Source: Trichoplax adhaerens (Eukaryota > Placozoa > Uniplacotomia > Trichoplacea > Trichoplacidae). From it: a stretch of DNA of 64,000 nt. How positions within the stretch are numbered: the stretch's first letter is position 1; each line of letters opens with the position of its first letter. Location of the stretch: contig NW_002060943.1 of NCBI RefSeq assembly GCF_000150275.1, positions 3,065,264 to 3,129,263 on the forward strand. Reading direction: 5' to 3'. This document shows, piece after piece, positions 37,237 to 50,300 of the stretch. The notes beneath the pieces are model-generated. The model saw only the letters and a program-made list of their open reading frames with translations, was not told the origin of the DNA and searched no databases. The translations under genes were made by a program, and so were the position numbers.

Positions 37237-37874
37237 GCGCCTAGGAAGTAGCTCAAAGTCTATACTATCTCTATTCCATTTTAACCATTGATCGCTGGCC
37301 AATGGGCAGTCAGTCCATACCAACCCACAACTGCAATCGCGTAGCATCTGCTTTGCTTTGAATGAAAGCCATTTCCGGCATTTTCTTCGCCGATCGCTCT
37401 ACCTTCTACCTCATTGCCACCATTCCTAAGGGTTTAAGAAGCTCAAATTGACTTATATTATTCCTACGACTGCCTGATGGAGATGCATTTTACTTCTATT
37501 CCATGACTCTTGTGACCAATCATCTTTGAGAGAGGATTAACAGGGTAGGTAGTCCTTGCATTCTTAGTTGAAAACCCCCGGTAATACTCAGCTGCAGTAG
37601 GCTGGCCGGTCTCGATGATAACACTAGAAGGGGCAAGGCTTAAATAGCAATGGATCAGCTGGAAAATAAAATTATGAGCAAAGATTTATCTTTGATCTTT
37701 GTTAAATTTAATCTACGATACAAGTCATTAACATTGATGATGAAATAACATTCAGTTAAAGTCAACTTGTTGGAATAAGATGTTTATTTTAGTAAAGCAT
37801 AGACCCAGCTGATTTGAAGATTGCATCATTTTTTTTCTTTTTTGGCGATCTATAGGTAACGTTTACTCGATATC
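37237..37874. other. Upstream region of the GTPase-like gene
   Basis: No coding frame was recognised. An acceptor-like TTTTTTTCTTTTTTGGCGAT then CTATAG ends at 37856, 18 bp before the GTPase ATG, so a 5' untranslated exon upstream is likely. Confidence 0.4.
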
Positions 37875-38453
37875 ATGGCCAAAAGTACAACGTTTACGGT
37901 GGCACTTATTGGTCCACAAGGTGTTGGTAAATCGACCATTGCCAATTACTTTTCTACACATGATACATTAGGCGATATCGTAGGTATTTATGAAATTCAA
38001 AGTAATCGAGTTACTATCACCAATGATTGGAATGAAGAATTCGATGTTAGTATCTTAGTCGTTTGTGACCAAGCTGATCAATCCTATAAACAAATATACG
38101 ATGCCCTGAAAAGAAGATCTCGTCAAGTGGTTGTTGTCATCAATAAAATTGATTGGCTAGTAGAAAATGGTGTCTCATTAATCGATTTAGAAAATCATTG
38201 GCGTAGTGTGGTAGGATTACACTCTGATGTTGTCTTAATATCGGCAAAGTATGGTAAAAATATGGAACAACTTCAAGTCATAATTACCGATGTAGTACGC
38301 CATCCATCAGCATTTCCTTTACCATCGGTATCACGAAAGACGTGGTGGATACTGTCTGCTCCTAAAACCCGACGTCAGCTTGTATTTCGTGGATTTTTTG
38401 CTGCTGCATTATTTTCAACCTTTTTTTACTTATTTAAAAGTTATCGACGATGA
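37875..38453 (+). CDS. Tail-anchored GTPase-like protein without a recognisable G3 motif
   Basis: A single exon encodes 192 aa of P-loop GTPase type. The G1 loop is GPQGVGKST (residues 13-21), G4 is NKID (90-93) and G5 is SAK (123-125), in the order and spacing of a small Ras-like domain. The G3 motif (DxxG) expected between G1 and G4 is absent: residues 44-68 read from NRVTITNDW into FDVSILVVCDQAD with no DxxG. The C-terminus is a hydrophobic segment (about 170-187, FFAAALFSTFFYLF) followed by KSYRR, the pattern of a tail anchor facing mitochondria, peroxisomes or ER. I could not assign a known subfamily; Miro, SRP receptor beta and EutP-like proteins were considered and do not fit. The ATG has a fair context (ATCATGG). 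The 5' neighbour is a minisatellite. Confidence 0.85.
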   Translation: MAKSTTFTVALIGPQGVGKSTIANYFSTHDTLGDIVGIYEIQSNRVTITNDWNEEFDVSILVVCDQADQSYKQIYDALKRRSRQVVVVINKIDWLVENGVSLIDLENHWRSVVGLHSDVVLISAKYGKNMEQLQVIITDVVRHPSAFPLPSVSRKTWWILSAPKTRRQLVFRGFFAAALFSTFFYLFKSYRR

Positions 38454-39897
38454 TCATTTTACCATTCTATTATTATGGTCAGGCAAACTGATCGGTATCT
38501 TGAGACAGGAAGAAGAAACGATAAAGGCTAGACATGCACTTATGGTAATAAAGAGTAAACTACTCGAAATTATTTGATATTCACTTTGAACAACTTTAAT
38601 TTACATAATCAATCGAATTATGAATATTGACGCAAGAATATGATAATTTTAATACAAATCAATTTTTTTATCGTGCATTAGGTGATTTTTACGAAGTGCT
38701 CAGTTAATTAATGCTATAACTTTGTACAATTTGATATACGTAATTGCAACAACATTGTATAATTAATCTGAATCGTATTTATGATAAATGAATATATCAC
38801 AATATAATATCAAAGGATTGACTACACAAGACAATATTTCTATACACACGCTCTTAAATAACTGATAAAGAAGTACGTATACATGTAAATAGACAAGTAG
38901 TTATCGGGTATAAATTATTGTACATTGTACATTGTACATTCCATAGCAATTTTTTTCAAATCTTTCATACGTGATCCAAGGGTCAATGATAATAAAATAT
39001 AACATGCAGCTATATGGGATATACACTCGTATTGTAACAGCAGCGTTGTGAACAAATCTCACCAAACGTTTATCGAACAGCACCAATGATTTCCTTAATG
39101 AGTGAGAGTTAAAGATTTGAAGTACTTGCTAAAGAACTATATTGAATGTATGTATACTTGCACTCTCTTGGAATTCTATTTATATAGCGTAATATTTTAT
39201 TTCAATCTAAGCTTCATAGCAAATATTTGCATGATAATATTTCTTTTATACTGGATTTTATTAACTGCATAACTATCTTTTTTAACCTCTAATCGAAAAA
39301 CTTAAAAAAAATACCAGCGTTTCTTATATACTCTGAAACATTTAGACAGATAAGTACAAAGCTGATCGGATTGTTCTTAAGTTTAAATCATTGATAATCC
39401 AAGTTACTGAAATTTCACAGTAATTTCAACATAGATCATTCAAATAAACTAATCGCTCGCTAGCTTAACAGATACCACTTCTTATGCAACCTGTTGCTCT
39501 TCACATTAGACAAAAATATATAGGTATAAAAACTACTTTTAATTTCCAAGATAGTAATTAACATATGTCAAACTCAATGAAGTTATTACAAGATGAAACT
39601 AACTGTAAAATCAATGCATAAAAAATTTCATACTAGAACGATAGATCAATCAAGATACGTTTGTTTGTTATTGTTACTGAAGAGACTAATATGTTTTTTA
39701 GCTAATACCACTAATACCTAGGTATCAGATAAGGTGGAAAAATAAAGAAGTTTCGTAATATTATGACAAGCTAACGAAATATTATACATGAGTGATACCT
39801 TTTTTACAATTGAGATAAAACAAATATATGAATACATATTACTCTATATACAAAAATTTACACAATGGTTAAATAAATCGCTAAGAGGTTTTTAGTC
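38454..39897. other. Tail-to-tail intergenic region between the GTPase-like gene and INTS5
   Basis: This is AT-rich. It has a triple TTGTACA repeat near 38920-38942 and no coding frame I can support. Confidence 0.45.
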
Positions 39898-42800
39898 TCA
39901 GATTGATCCGTTGATAAATTCTGCGTAATGAGAACCTATATCACTAATCTTTTCTTGAACCAATGATCTTATAAGACGATTATCTTCCTCTTTACATTCT
40001 AACAATGATTAAGGAAAAATTTTATAAATACGTTTACAAGTGATTCATAAGTAAGTCGATTATTAAAAACTATCAGCATTCAATAGATACTATAAAGGTA
40101 CCCAAATCAAAACGTACTACGTAAAATTAATCATAAAATAGCCTGGAAATTGCAAATCTATGCAAATCCATGCAAATCCTATAGCTCGCTAAAAATTACG
40201 AAAATACCATAAATACAAAATAAATTAGTTTGGAAGACGTTACCTGGTAAACTATGTCTATTAGTAATAAATTGGTCAGGTTTTCTTGGCTTGTTATCCT
40301 GGCAATTAAAATAAGCAAGGAGTCAACCAATCGATACAATAATGAATTGCAAAACTATCGTGTAGGGTTGTAAAGCTTACTTTTAAATATTTCCACGCTG
40401 TCATGAGTAATAAATAAACTTGATAAGGAGTACATTTACTAAATAAATGGTGAATGCTTGTCACAGGATTTGGAATCCATCCAGCTACCGATAATAATTT
40501 AATCAATTTGCAAGACATCTCCAGTTGAGCAGGAGATTCAGCAACTTTGCTTTCTTTATTACGTAACCAATAATTTAGTAATACAGATAATAAACTTCGT
40601 AAAATAGTATCACAGTTACAAATTGCGGAAGGATCTAAAACAATTAACGAAAAAGCAAAAATCTAGTTATAAAGTATCAAGGATAATGCCAATCAGAGAT
40701 CAACCGGAGACATATAAGACTTACCTTCGGCAATAAACTTTAATATATCAAATAGGAGTGGACACTTATCAAAGACTTTAAATACGTGGATATCCCTGTA
40801 TTCACCCAATAATTTAAATGAAATTATTCTAATTAGAACACCTACAACTCTAATGATACTAAAATTTTATCTAGTGACCTTTCAATTGTATCTGGATGTT
40901 TAACAAAGTCATCGTCATAGCAAGCCTTCGGTACTGGAATAAGATCGGGTGATAAAAGATCGACTACCGTTATACTTAAAACTTCCAAACGAGATACATT
41001 AGTCCAGGAGTTCGGTTCGCCAGATGGAGATACATAACCAGACTTAGTTCGTTTGTCCCATTCATTGTTACTTTTAGCACACTCTCTCAAGATGTTAACA
41101 TATAAAGAAGTCTTTAATAGGACTTGTTCCTAAATACAAAAGAATGTCAAACTCAAAATATTATTGAACAGCAAATTGTAAGTATACAACCAGCGAATAT
41201 AACTACCTGTATGTTAGAACCATTAGTGACTCCATTTGAATTATATAATCCGTTGTTATTGCTATGAACGCGACCAATTAAGCCGTCATGGAATAAACTT
41301 TTACTACCACTAGTTTTTATTAAATCGTATTGATTACTCCAATTAGCTTTAAGTAAGCTGACATGAGGCTCGCTCATAGTAGAAGATATTGTATATTTTG
41401 TCCTCCTTCCCGTTATTCGTAATATATCAGGTAATTCTATAAATAGTAATAAATTTTTAGAAAAAAGCAACTGAAAGGTACGACACTCTGACATATATCA
41501 TGTATAATTGCATACAAGAGGACCCTTACCGGAGTTATCGTTTCCCAACATTTCCGAATTTACCTAAATAACGATTATGGTAAAAAAAAATGAATAACAG
41601 TGTCTTATGAATATATAACACAATCAATATTTGCATATATATGGGAATACCGGTGACAGTAAAGCATCCTCTACTAATCGACGAAGAACAAACACTGGTC
41701 CCATCGGTTGCTTGCACAGTGCAATCATAACAGCCTTGATGGACTTTAATAAATTTTGATGATCTAAAACGGGCCCCATGAAATAATATATCAATAAATT
41801 TCATATTTATATTTCCGCTATAAAGCTGTGGCAGGCACTATGATGTGCTGTAATACGTTACCGGTTCTATGTTCTTCGTAAGTACACAATAACTGAAAGA
41901 AAAATGTAACCAAGGATTGGCTCATTAATGATACAGTCTTTACATCCATGTTAGCTTCAGCAGGCTTAAGGTAAATCATTAGTTTCAAGACTATAGTTGA
42001 CATCTCGTCATTAGGATGCTGTAATAAATTTGCGAACTTCAGTATGCGAGATTGTAGCGATTGTACAAGCCGGCTCCTACAATTTAAAATGCATTAATAT
42101 TGCATTAAACATTATTAACTACCAAGCACAGATTAATTTTACAAATGTAACACTTAACCTAATAAAAGACTTTGTCTCTGGATGGCTTTCCCATGTAAGT
42201 AACTGTAGAATGTTACCAAGCAACCTACAAGCCTGCATTAATACAGTTTATACAAACCAATGTTTAGATAAAAATCTAAATGCAATAGTCTCTTATCCAG
42301 CTATGTTGTTAAAAGAAATAGAGCATTTTAACCTCTTTCCGGGAAGAAAAATTTGATCCGCATGTTAAACTTGACATTAACCTTTGCACAATACTATTGG
42401 TCAATTGAGGATAACTAGATTCCAACTCACATTGCAGTTGTATAAATAATCCAAGCTTAGCAGATGAAGAAAAAATTTGTAATGACAATTTAAAAAGAAT
42501 GGATAATACATAAAAATATACATATAAGTATTCTTTTAACCAAACGTACCATTTCCACAGTATGTGCGTGCAAAACGATATAAGATAGCAACTCTGCAGC
42601 AGAATCCATTCCTTCATAAACTCCGATTAAGACGAGAATACGGATGAGCCAAAATTGGCTATGTGAATGAAATTATTTCGCTTTAGTTAATGAATAGTCT
42701 ATCCCTTTAAGTGATCCGCACATAGAATATCAACATTACCATATTCCACTTTCTTTTAACATTTCCCGACATAAAACATCTTTATGCTTTTGTAGTTCTA

Positions 42801-45503
42801 CTAAAAATGGCACCAATAACTCGGCACTGGTACTGCTACTAATATTCTCATCAGAAGAGCCAGATTTTTGTTGAACCAATTGTTGTAAATGTCTTAAGAA
42901 GGAATTCTAAGAGTGAAATAGAGAAATATCTGTTAGCGCCAAGATGTAGAATATGCCGTATCAAAACTGTGAGAATGTACCATTATGCGAACGCAAGAGT
43001 TATAGATTGCGTTTTGTTCAGAATTGGCAACATTATCGCTACCATCATTTTCCCTTGCAATACTAACGAAGCACTGTAACAACTCCTTAGCACCGGTCTT
43101 AACATTCTGCATAACACTGATAACTAGAGTCGTTAAATTATAACCATTTCGCCTTTGTGATTGCTCGTAAAGTCTCATCAAGAGGTCATGATTCCCTATT
43201 GTAAAAATAATGCAAGGTTCTTTAACTAAGCGTAAATCACACATAACAAATCACTGACATTTATATCCAATTTTCAATACGTACAAAGTCGGACAAATTC
43301 AATAGTAGAGATTTCTAATAGTACTGGTGAAACAGATAGTATGTACAAAAAGAATGGAACAGCTGCCAAGTACATTTCATCTAATTTGTCTGATGTTCCT
43401 AAGCTTGTCTACATAAGTATAATTTCAGCATTTAAAATCGCATATAATCATAGATAAACGATTAGTATAGACATGTACCGAGAAGAAACTTAGTAAAGAT
43501 GTCCTAATTTCCGATGGATGTTGTACAGCAATATAATTCAACACTCGTATCACTCCAGATGTAATTGAATCTTCATTAACATAAATGCCGTCCTTTTTGT
43601 AGCTATTCTGATAAAAATCTTTTAAACCACCAAGAAGCAAATGCGGTAAAAGGACAGACGAAAAGCATGATCTAAAAAAAAGAAATGATACGCCATCTTA
43701 CTTCCATCAGGGATCCAATTGTTCACAAAAATAAACTATCCATTTAACATTTTAAAAACACTATTTCCGTCGATGATAATTTCACTTACGCAAAATGTGT
43801 TAAAACCCAATCGAATTGATTTGAATACTTTACTGATGTTTCTAGTAGGCAGTTTACGCAGTCTCCTTCATTGCGATTAAGTCTGTAATGATACGTTAAT
43901 ATGGAGAACGCCTTAGCTTCTTTGTAATTTTAGATTCATTTTATTTTTGTTTACTTTATGTTGAAGCACTGTTTTGCAATATCAATCAGGAATTGAGTAG
44001 CTGTAAGAATGAAAAAAAATCCTTTTAGGACATAGACTGTCATGATAAGCCTCGCTATTTATCAATAATAACCACAATAAATAACTATCATTTAGCATTT
44101 CTACCTTGATTGTCCATCATGTATTGCAATCGCTCATCTACCGAACTTGATGCAGGAATTCCTACAATATTGACGAGAACAATAAAATCAGTTACACTAT
44201 TGATACAAACAATATCAAGAAGAATACTTTCACCGTAGCTATAACTTTACTTTCATAAATCACGATAACCGCTAGTAAAATTTGATTAATTCATTTACCA
44301 ATTTAATCTACAGGGCACTTACTAAAATAATACTACATGCAAAATACTACAATGGAATAACGTATTCCGTAGTGTAACCTGTTATTGTAGAAACGCTACT
44401 ACGAGCTTCCATTAACTAACCGTAAAGACAATTACCGTATATACTGTATAAGAGCCGTATTACTATTTAGCTATTTCCATTGCATTCTTCGTATCTTAAC
44501 ATGAAAGATTTACAATACAGTACATTATATTGTATTTCAGCATTATTTCCATTCCTTTACATAAATATTGCATAATAACTAAATCATAGAATAATGTGGA
44601 AGGAATATAACCAAACATGTTTGATATATTCATGGTTTGGTCAAGATTCATAATTTTCTAAATTTCTTGTAATGTATAAATATAGTGGATATACCGTCAT
44701 TTTTTCTTAAGCTAATGATGCTCAAAATGATAGATTTCAAGGCAATATACTCGCACAGTATAGGTAGAGGACACAGACTGATTGTAGTACGCATATGTAT
44801 AGCAATTTACTTAAGGAAGAACGATCGATATATTGTGTACAGTAATAAATTGATCTTCATATTTTAATACCAATGGAAATATAATTTGATATCGTACATT
44901 GCTTAAAGCAGTCAGCCATTTTTGAGGGTATTAATCCATATGAATATGAAATTACTTACCAATCTTGTCAACACATTGCTGGCTAATAAGACCCAGAAGA
45001 TTTAAGGCCCACTATCAAGGTAATGAGAAAATAAAATTATACATTTCTTGAAATCACATATACTGCATACATGGTAATAGCATAGCGCTTTACTACTATT
45101 AACATATTATAGATAATACAAATTACGATAATCCAATTTTAGTTTATAAATTTGATAAGCATGTATTCAATGAAGGTGTTTTCATTGGTAGAGAATGGTT
45201 GTATCTAGTACTGTACATTACATTAATACTTACTTCGTCAATAATGCCGGTCCAAGCATCAGGACTTCGATGTAATAATTCCATTAGTGTGGCATGAATT
45301 GCTTGTGTAGCTGAATACAGTTCATTATTACTCTCTTCTTTATTGGCAACAACCGATTTTAGAAAAATATCGCTGAGTTGTTCGAATATAGCCAAACGGG
45401 CAGAAGGTAATGACACCAATAACAGTAAGCTTGATTTGGCCAGTTGAAGGCATGATTGATTATTATGTTGATAGATAAACTGGCGTAATTGTTGCAATAA
45501 ATT
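39898..45503 (-). CDS. INTS5: Integrator complex subunit 5 (5' exon not found)
   Basis: INTS5 is a helical scaffold subunit of Integrator, the RNA polymerase II-bound complex that cleaves snRNA 3' ends and terminates paused transcription. Twenty-one exons give 932 aa (human about 1019): 45503-45234, 45011-44960, 44161-44105, 44000-43955, 43882-43790, 43671-43490, 43398-43285, 43225-42981, 42906-42740, 42658-42550, 42455-42382, 42224-42159, 42076-41862, 41763-41651, 41563-41530, 41436-41207, 41129-40879, 40795-40725, 40634-40381, 40298-40244, 39998-39898. Clear matches to human INTS5 include LLLLVSLPSARLAIFEQL, SPDAWTGIIDE, CVNCLLETSVKYSNQFDWVL, LFHDGLIGR, FDKCPLLFDILK and the C-terminal SLVQEKISDIGSHYAEF. 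The first mapped exon opens in phase 0 after an AATAG acceptor with no in-frame ATG, so a short exon carrying the start lies upstream. The protein lacks the Gly/Pro-rich loops of the human form, which explains most of the length difference. Confidence 0.9.
44162..44959 (-). other. Long INTS5 intron
   Basis: This 798-bp intron is the longest in the mapped part of INTS5. It is AT-rich and holds no gene that I recognise. A 60-residue open frame at 44685-44867 on the plus strand has no similarity. Confidence 0.6.
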
Positions 45504-47376
45504 CTATTTGATAGAGAAAAAATGGAATTAGTTCCTTTAATTCGTCTTTATCTACGTTGTTGTCGATATTATTTTCTTTCGAACACCAAACTAATTTGAT
45601 AGTATATAAACGGCAGTATCGCTGCAAAGCATGCAATGTCCTACGATGTCAAAGTACTATCCATCATGCATATCACGACTGGCTATCCATTAGTATAGGA
45701 TATACTATATCTCAATAGTCAGGTGTATTTTCTATTCATTAAGAGGCGAACAAGACTACAGTCATCTATCAAGGTTTGGATAACATATAATTATCATAGA
45801 TTGTACTGAACGATTTCAGTGGACAACATTGGCCCGTAGAAGCGTGTCATGGTGCTACTCCTCTTGAAAGAAAGTCTTTTACTGCTCTACTATACAAGCA
45901 TTGCGTAGCAAGGCAACTCATGTACTCCACGCGCAGTCATTCAACTATCTCATTTTTACTTCTATCAAGTCAATAATCAACCTGTGGATTCTTCTCTGAT
46001 TGCATATCGTATGCTAGTCTTTAATGGATCTCTTGATGGCGAAGTCACTAGTTTTCTTAGACTTGAAAGCCGGCAGCGGCAGCAAATCCTAGATCGCTCA
46101 ATGCTTGCAGGATTACTAAAAGGATGATGTTGTCGCGCTTGCGTTTCCTACCGTTTGTCAATTTTATTGTGGATCCAACTCTGTAGTCTACTATAGAGTC
46201 TGTCTAGCTGTTGGAGCTCTAGTAGTGCCAGTGCCTTGCAAAATAGTATCGTCGTGTTTGGAGCATGCTCTGTCGTGATCCTGACTTCCCAAGTCAAATC
46301 AGCCGTCATGCCCTATGATCTCATGATCACTATATTTCTATTTGCTATTGAATAGAGAAATAGTAGGGGGGGTGACAGACTATTTTGCACAGTGTAATAC
46401 AGTCGTGTACAGTGTACAGTATGGCCTCTACAGTACAATGAGTCTACTGTACAGTACACAGTACAGTAGGTACAGCGGGTGCTCTCTGTTTCAGGACCGT
46501 CTCTACAGATCTCATACGATAGGAGGTTTCTTCCATTACCTCGTCTATCTTTCCATCTGCTTGTTAACCATAATATCTGAGCAAACTAGGGATTGCAATA
46601 GTTAAGTGTCATTGTTGACTATTTGATAGACTATCAGCAGCCTCGTCATTCTACTGTATCATCGGCCCTACGTACTCTACTGTATGGAACAAGTTCGACA
46701 CGAAGTCGGACTAAAGCCGGACCGCGATGGTCTAGAACGGAGTATGATACTGTACTGGTATTGTACCGGTATTGTACCTGTGTTCGCGTCCCTTCTGCCA
46801 TTTGTAATGTAAACAGTTCTAATAGCTGTACTGTACTGTACTGTATTTTAGTATCGCACAGTACACCGAAAATGAGAAAAAGCCTAGTCAATTTGTAGTG
46901 ATAAGTGACCAGTTGTATCGTCAGAATAGAAAAATGGCACGCAGAGGTTGGCGTTGTTCTCTACTGAGAATAAAATGCCGTATTTCATGTAAAGGTTATT
47001 GCATTGGATCCAAATGAATTCTCCGAGACACCTGCCACTCTGCCAGCATTGTTTGAAGTATTGTACTGTACTGTACACTGTAGCTGCCTGGTATACTGTA
47101 CTGTACTGTACAGTACTGTACCAGAACTTCTTACAGTCCAAATCACCGCGTACTGTACTAGATAATGTACTGTAGCAATCATGAGCGACTCAGGTGCAGC
47201 AGGTATCGAAAGCTGCTGAGCTGACAAGGGACGACGGTCTTCAAACAGCCCAATGTCTGCATAAAAGGAGAAAAATGGCTGACTTTCTTCACTGAAATTT
47301 TAGACATTCCTTATGCCCTCTTATTCTCATCACGTCAAGAGTTGGAAGATAGACTGAAGTAATATGTTTTAACTAG
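45504..47376. other. Head-to-head intergenic region between INTS5 and GNPTAB
   Basis: The left part (45504-46370) shows no gene and should contain the missing INTS5 first exon. A weak candidate is a seven-residue exon starting near 45628, which would join in phase 0. The right part is dominated by the pentanucleotide repeats described separately. Confidence 0.4.
46385..47175. repeat. (TGTAC)n pentanucleotide-rich region upstream of GNPTAB
   Basis: Blocks of TGTAC and GTACA repeats occur near 46410-46470, 46745-46780, 46825-46845, 47060-47120 and 47148-47172, in both orientations and often as palindromes. This resembles the 4330-5030 region in sequence and in position, between two divergently transcribed genes. 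A short block (CTGTACTGTACTGTACA) recurs at 47688-47703 inside the first intron of GNPTAB. Confidence 0.8.
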
Positions 47377-50300
47377 ATGGCTTTGACTAAAACTATTCAG
47401 AGACACATCTATTCTTGCTTGTCGTCTCGATATGGAATCACCTTGTCCATTGTTGGATTTATTCTGGCATTGATATTTTCATTCGAGCTTGGTGAGGTAA
47501 AAAAATGAAATGATTACTCATCATAGTTAGCATAGATACAGGAGGGTTGTTCTATTCATTGCTTATCTTTATGGTAATGTTGCCTGTTTTCTTCTTAGCA
47601 GTTTGAACCTTTCGTAAATAGCTCGAATGTAATCAATGACCATGACAGGACTACATTTTCAATAGCTTAACTCTTGGCACTTTGTCCTGTACTGTACTGT
47701 ACAATAGCTGACGCCAATTATTCTAATTATAAATCTTCACGCTGATCCAGAAATTCATTCATTAAAATTAAAATTTGTTCTGAGTACAACATACAAATTG
47801 CTAATGCTATGCTTAATGATTATACCTAATCTTATATTATTATTTTCATCTTCAAGCTGGCAATAAAATGGAGTAAGGTCCAGTATGCATCTACATTTGA
47901 TAGCTTTTATGACAATCTTGCAGGCCAATCATATCAAGACAGGTAACGTCCAATTTTGCATTTGGATGCCTTAATAAGTAGCCTGATTATCATGATACTT
48001 TGACTAGTCTTGCTATTCCATACTTACAGCTTTAAAATATTATTGTAAAGATTGCTGCTATGCGTTCATTGCTTAATAATTAGACGAAAAGGATACAATG
48101 ATAGTTGCTGCAAGAAACTTACTTAGCTAACTACTTCATCAGCAATGTGGGCTAACGGTAGAGAACCAATACATAATGTAGCCATAACATGGTTTACTAT
48201 GCAAAGTTATTTTAAAATGATGAATGGAGTATACTTTACGCTAATCAATCAATGCCATCGATAAACTGTTATGGACTGTATAATTTCTATTAGATAAGTT
48301 ACTGCTTACTGAATTATGAAACAAAGTACATTAATATTATTGACAACACTAATTGCGATTAAATTGCAAGTGGATGTAACCCTTCTCCGTAACAGCATAA
48401 AATAGAGTTGAAATTTTACGTACTTTATTAATTTTAATAGGATATGTACTCCTATGCCGATCGATGTCGTATACACATGGGTAAATGGCTCTGATCCAAA
48501 ATTAATTCGCGAATTAACCGCTATTAAAAGACAGATGCAACAGGAAGTTCAAGAAATGCAAATAAACATGTAACTGCAGTAATACCAATAAGGATTAACT
48601 AATTTTTTTTTATAATATGTTACGCGAACTATTGCGTGCTTATATTATGTGTTCTACTCTGGCAGCTTATTAAGTGAGTTCAATTGTGTTCGTTGGATGT
48701 TGTATAATCCATACGGTACAATGTATCAAGCATTTCAACTCTGCATGCATACTTCGAGAAATATCGCTGCTCGCTACTTTTCCTATTAAACCTGTACATC
48801 AACGTTTCTTATTAAATTTCAGTATCTGCGCTAGCATCATATTTATGATACGGTATTATGTATACTCTTATTTCAGGTTCTACGAGGAATGTCCTCATCT
48901 CAAGAACATCGATCTTAGGTAATACGTGAAACAATGATTTTTTAATATTCCGTACGATGGAAGATAATAATTTTCCTGCATAATCACATTTCTAACCTAT
49001 TAATAAGTTGTAAGTATTGAAATATATATTTTAGAATAACGGTCAAACTATTCCTATGTACTGTAGTAAATTACGCAACTTTACTCTTTTGGGGGATTGT
49101 GCAAAGTATCTACCAGATACTACGGTTGTTGAAATTAGCCATAAACATGAAACCGCAAGCAGTGGAAATTCTTCCAGGTAAAGTTTTCGCATTTACTAAT
49201 TTAAAATAAAGACCATCCAGTAGAAACAAATACTACTTATTCGATTTTTATAAAACTGCCTACTAATGCAAATTTATTATCAACAGCTGGTGCTCTTTTG
49301 TCAATTGCATCCCTTCTACTATCATCGTATTAGAAGGATCTCAGCTAGCCACTGATGTAACGTTGCTATCAATACGTGAACTACACGAGTCTTTGAGCTC
49401 AGTTCGTTGGATTGCCAATGTTACCAATGCTATGTATAAAAAGTTATCCTACGCTGTAGATGTTGAAAAAGTAGAAAATGGTAATTAATATCTGTCTAAG
49501 CTCCAATAAAATTAATAGATACTCTCTTTACTCCTCTAAAACTAATAATGACTAATTATTTTGATGCTAGTTCGTTTCGCTTTCAAGTCTAAAATCGAAA
49601 TGCACGATGAGCAATTAGCAGTATCAAAGGCTTACCTGGTAACTAATGTGACAGTTAAGAATAATACAGCATTCCGGATATTCCTTTATTTTTTTTTATA
49701 ACATTCTAGACATCTAACAAAGTTGAGCCTCTTGGAGTCGCATTAGAGCGCCATATTCTGGTTACTGGACTTCCGATTCGATATCTAATGGATGAGACCT
49801 ATTTAAGAAAAAGAATTAAAGTCATACTAAAAAAATATTTAAGAAATGAGACATTACCAAAGGTAAAATAAACCGTCGCATATTGATTGCTAATTTAATA
49901 AAACCTTAATATTATTGAACATTCATGGTCCATATAAATTACTGTAAACTGTATTTTCTAATTAAAATAGATTAAAGCATACGCTACTCAAGGCACTATT
50001 TTAGTTGAATTATCAGAAAAGTATTCAGGATCGAAACTTAGCGAAACCGTGAGTAAATCGATTCCTTATAGAATGTATCACTTAAAGTTATCTTTACTCA
50101 AATACTCTACTATTCACAAAATAACTAGAAATTGATCAAATTTAATGGTCACTTAATAAAAGTATACCAGGCCTACCTGGTCTGGGCACCAAGACGCTCT
50201 ATTTCGGTTAGTATTAGCTTCAGATTATCGTATATTTTGTGACCGCACGATACGGATTTTTCATTCTCATCCTGAATGACTACAATACATATTTCTTGTC

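Noticed and set aside
42030-42356. 108-codon plus-strand open frame
   Set aside because: It is antisense to well-supported INTS5 exons at 42076-41862 and 42224-42159.
46342-47227. Several 80-90 codon open frames on both strands
   Set aside because: They run through (TGTAC)n repeats, overlap each other on opposite strands and encode only repetitive Tyr/Ser/Val/Leu text.
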